Assembly (NCBI GenBank): GCA_041608535.1
Contig: JBFISM010000009.1
Span: 1 to 51,494 of the forward strand
Direction of reading: 5' to 3'
DNA length: 51,494 nt
Source of the DNA: JBFISM01 sp041608535
GTDB lineage: Bacteria; Actinomycetota; Acidimicrobiia; Spongiisociales; UBA5794
Of this stretch, positions 50,005 to 51,494 are shown piece by piece (position 1 is the stretch's first letter; each line of letters begins with the position of its first letter). The notes below the pieces were generated by a model. It saw nothing but the letters and a program-made list of their open reading frames with translations, did not search any database and was not told the origin of the DNA. The translations under genes were made by a program, and so were the position numbers.

Positions 50005-50598
50005 GTGTCGGATCGAGTCGACAACATCATCCAGCAATGGCGAGAACGACGGCCCGACCTCGACACCTCCCCACTCGAGGTGGTGTCACGCGTGCTGCGA
50101 GCGGCGCACTACCTCCAAGCGCGACTCGACGACATCGCAACCGCATACGGCTTGAGTCACACTGGCGATCTCGAGGTTCTCTCCGATCTCTACCGCATTG
50201 GCCCTCCCCATGAGATGACACCCGCCAGGCTCGCAGAAGCTCTGCTGCTCACACCTGGAGGAATGACGGCCCGCCTCAACCGCCTCCAGAAAGCAGGACT
50301 CATCGAACGCCACCCGGACCCCCACGACCGCCGCAGCGTCCTCGCACGGCTCACCCCCACCGGTGCCGAATTGGCCGAGCACGCGCTCACGACTCTTCTC
50401 GAAGCTCAAGCCGACAGCATCGGCGCGCTCGATACCTCGGAACGCAACGATCTCGGGCGTCTCCTCCGCACCCTGCTAGAAGCCCTCGGCGACACGCCCC
50501 CGTTCCGGCCCACTATCACCGCAGAACGAAGACGGCCCCACCGAGACAGCGATCAGCCATCACTGCGACCAGCGCCGATCGACCCAGAGCCGCAATAA
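50005..50598 (+). CDS. MarR-family transcriptional regulator
   Basis: Regulator of 197 residues. I chose GTG 50005, preceded by GGAGGA at 49995-50000 (TTG 49984 is an in-frame alternative). The winged helix is evident: HTGDLEVLSDLYRIGPPHEM, TPARLAEALLLTPGGMTARL, NRLQKAGLIERHPDPHDRRS and VLARLTPTGAELAEHAL. The Arg-rich tail after about residue 170 is extra. The promoter contains an inverted repeat that it may bind. Target genes are unknown; the neighbours are fragments. Confidence 0.88.
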   Translation: MSDRVDNIIQQWRERRPDLDTSPLEVVSRVLRAAHYLQARLDDIATAYGLSHTGDLEVLSDLYRIGPPHEMTPARLAEALLLTPGGMTARLNRLQKAGLIERHPDPHDRRSVLARLTPTGAELAEHALTTLLEAQADSIGALDTSERNDLGRLLRTLLEALGDTPPFRPTITAERRRPHRDSDQPSLRPAPIDPEPQ

Positions 50599-50765
50599 CT
50601 GCGTGGCGCCCATCCAGCCAAAGGCCGGGCGTCATTGACGGTGAGCTGCCGACCGTTCAAGTCATTGCCGTCGAGTTGACTGATGGCCTTCCCGGCAAGC
50701 GCAGCATCGGCAAGCTCGACAAACCCAAACCCGCGGGAGCGACCGGTGTCACGGTCAGTGATCAC
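50553..50765 (-). pseudogene. C-terminal fragment of an RRM RNA-binding protein
   Basis: On the minus strand ITDRDTGRSRGFGFVELADA, ALAGKAISQLDGNDLNGRQL and TVNDARPLAGWAPR match the second half of the intact RRM protein that starts at 51268 (ITDRDSGRSRGFGFVELADE). RNP1 is present, but the first strand with RNP2 and a start codon are missing. It is a truncated, inverted partial duplicate. Confidence 0.7.
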
Positions 50766-50819
50766 GAGTCGGCAGCATCGGTGAAGCCGGACACGCACCC
50801 GAGCGACGCCCAGCCATCG

Positions 50820-51043
50820 CACGTCAAGCATCGCTTCGTTGCAGGCGTCGTCACCTCCAATCCCATCGATCTTGTCGATGCGGTCGTCGGAGACCTGATG
50901 GTGCGGCCGGCGAGCGCCACGAGAGCAGCGACACCCGAACCCACCACGTCGCGATCCTCGGCGGTGTCAACCACTTCGACCTACTCCCCGAGCCCGCCGT
51001 GATCGACCAGGTGATGTGCCGGCTGCACCCACCTCCCCGATAG
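50820..51043 (+). pseudogene. Decayed alpha/beta-hydrolase C-terminus
   Basis: One frame gives VAGVVTSNPIDLVDAVVGDL followed by MVRPASA (about 50838-50916), and another frame, shifted by one, gives HHVAILGGVNHFDLLPEPAV and IDQVMCRLHPPPR up to TAG 51041-51043. Together they resemble the end of a PGAP1/esterase-like alpha/beta hydrolase, with Asp and the late His of NHFDLL as catalytic residues. The frame change and missing N-terminus mark it as a pseudogene fragment. Confidence 0.45.
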
Positions 51044-51132
51044 CGGGAACCTGCCGGCCACCCCCATGCGTTTGCCGCACCAGTGAAGCGGGCGGGCTCC
51101 CCAACGCCGACACGATCCGATCGACGCAACAC

Positions 51133-51150
51133 CTGGTACCGTGGTACCAG
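51133..51150. promoter_or_regulatory. GGTACC palindrome upstream of the RRM gene
   Basis: CTGGTACC (51133-51140) and GGTACCAG (51143-51150) form an 8-bp inverted repeat with a GT spacer. GGTACC occurs once more at 51207-51212. It is a possible operator of the RRM gene. Confidence 0.4.
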
Positions 51151-51228
51151 CTGCTTCGGCGGTGACTCACTCTCTTCTCGTTTTCGGACCAGACTGCGCC
51201 TGAGTTGGTACCGGAACAACTGACTTCA

Positions 51229-51247
51229 GAGAAGCACACGGCTTCTC
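51229..51247 (+). promoter_or_regulatory. 5'-leader hairpin of the RRM gene
   Basis: GAGAAGC (51229-51235) pairs with GCTTCTC (51241-51247) around ACACG, ending 20 nt before ATG 51268 and just before the GAGAGG ribosome site. It could modulate translation of the RNA-binding protein. Confidence 0.35.
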
Positions 51248-51267
51248 GTGCAGAGAGGCAATCCGCC

Positions 51268-51494
51268 ATGAACATCTATGTAGGCAATCTTCCGTTGGAT
51301 GCGACCGATGCGGACTTGCGTTCGTTGTTCGCCGACTACGGGACCATCACCTCAGCGTCCGTGATCACCGACCGCGACAGCGGGCGCTCCCGCGGGTTCG
51401 GGTTCGTCGAGCTCGCCGACGAAGCCCTCGCCGGCAAAGCCGTCGGACAGCTCGACGGCCGTGACTGGAACGGTCGGCAACTCACCGTCAACAA
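51268..51494 (+). CDS. RRM-type RNA-binding protein (partial at window end)
   Basis: The first 75 residues of a small RNA-binding protein of the RRM type. ATG 51268 follows GAGAGG. MNIYVGNLPLDATDADLRSL has RNP2 (IYVGNL), and GRSRGFGFVELADEALAGKA has RNP1 (RGFGFVEL). It resembles the glycine-rich Rbp family known in cyanobacteria and other bacteria and often linked to cold stress. The gene is cut off by the window edge. A truncated inverted duplicate lies at 50553-50765. Confidence 0.9.
   Translation, partial: MNIYVGNLPLDATDADLRSLFADYGTITSASVITDRDSGRSRGFGFVELADEALAGKAVGQLDGRDWNGRQLTVN

Noticed and set aside
1..51494. rRNA, tRNA (including tRNA-Sec) and CRISPR arrays
   Set aside because: No tRNA-like cloverleaf with a TTCGA arm, no rRNA core sequence and no regularly spaced direct repeats were seen by eye; a covariance-model scan would be decisive.

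Overview
The window is about 51.5 kb of high-GC bacterial DNA. Its gene content points to an actinobacterium: a dnaK-grpE-dnaJ-hspR operon, a DUF3039 protein, an F420/PPOX-type split-barrel protein, an OmpATb/ArfA-like protein, a group II truncated haemoglobin, and many genes that look leaderless. A DddP-like DMSP lyase and a DmdB-like acyl-CoA ligase suggest a marine lineage. An uncultured Acidimicrobiia-like organism is my best guess, but no 16S rRNA or other phylogenetic marker is present to prove it. I saw no rRNA or tRNA genes, CRISPR arrays or intact mobile elements.

Layout. 0.2-2.6 kb: a secreted beta-lactamase-fold lipoprotein and a LysM/M23 cell-wall hydrolase. 2.7-7.2 kb: fadI-fadJ (beta-oxidation) and a membrane protein. 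7.2-9.8 kb, minus strand: a PPOX-like protein, a spondin-domain secreted protein and a DUF3179 lipoprotein (Cys form). 10.0-13.4 kb: an amidase, rpiA, a DUF3039 protein and a membrane protein. 13.4-16.9 kb: a transposase remnant and gcvP under a tandem glycine riboswitch with a good promoter. 17.0-20.4 kb: type II NADH dehydrogenase overlapping an AhpD-like gene with an in-frame TGA, a YceI protein, and a structured intergenic repeat. 20.6-22.5 kb: an ArfA-like BON/OmpA protein and its partner. 22.5-28.7 kb: DddP-like gene, dnaK-grpE-dnaJ-hspR and a hypothetical gene. 28.7-32.6 kb: an array of hairpins, DUF427, mscL, archease, an EamA transporter and an orphan NuoF-like protein. 32.7-36.7 kb: purC-purS-purQ-purL. 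36.8-41.8 kb: a second amidase, a YIP1-like protein, a second DUF3179 gene with an in-frame TGA, truncated haemoglobin, a PGRP-type amidase and a lipoyl-less E2 catalytic domain. 41.9-46.2 kb: purA-purD-purE-purB. 46.4-51.5 kb: a TetR regulator, a YbaK deacylase, a DmdB-like ligase, a MarR regulator, two decayed gene fragments and the start of an RRM protein cut by the window end.

The most unusual signal is a pair of probable selenoproteins. A DUF3179 protein (38708-39703) and an AhpD-like protein (18201-19184) are each interrupted by one TGA. In both, the TGA falls exactly where a redox Cys of a CxxC motif belongs, both keep full homology after it, and both have a strong hairpin directly downstream. 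A DUF3179 paralogue in the same window (8554-9816) has a normal Cys codon at the equivalent position. AhpD-like selenoproteins are a known class; I do not recall DUF3179 being an established one. The Sec machinery (selA, selB, selC, selD) is not in this window and must be looked for elsewhere in the genome.

Other themes: de novo purine synthesis is split into two tightly overlapping minus-strand operons. Possible DMSP use is spread over two loci. Several intergenic regions are rich in structured repeats.
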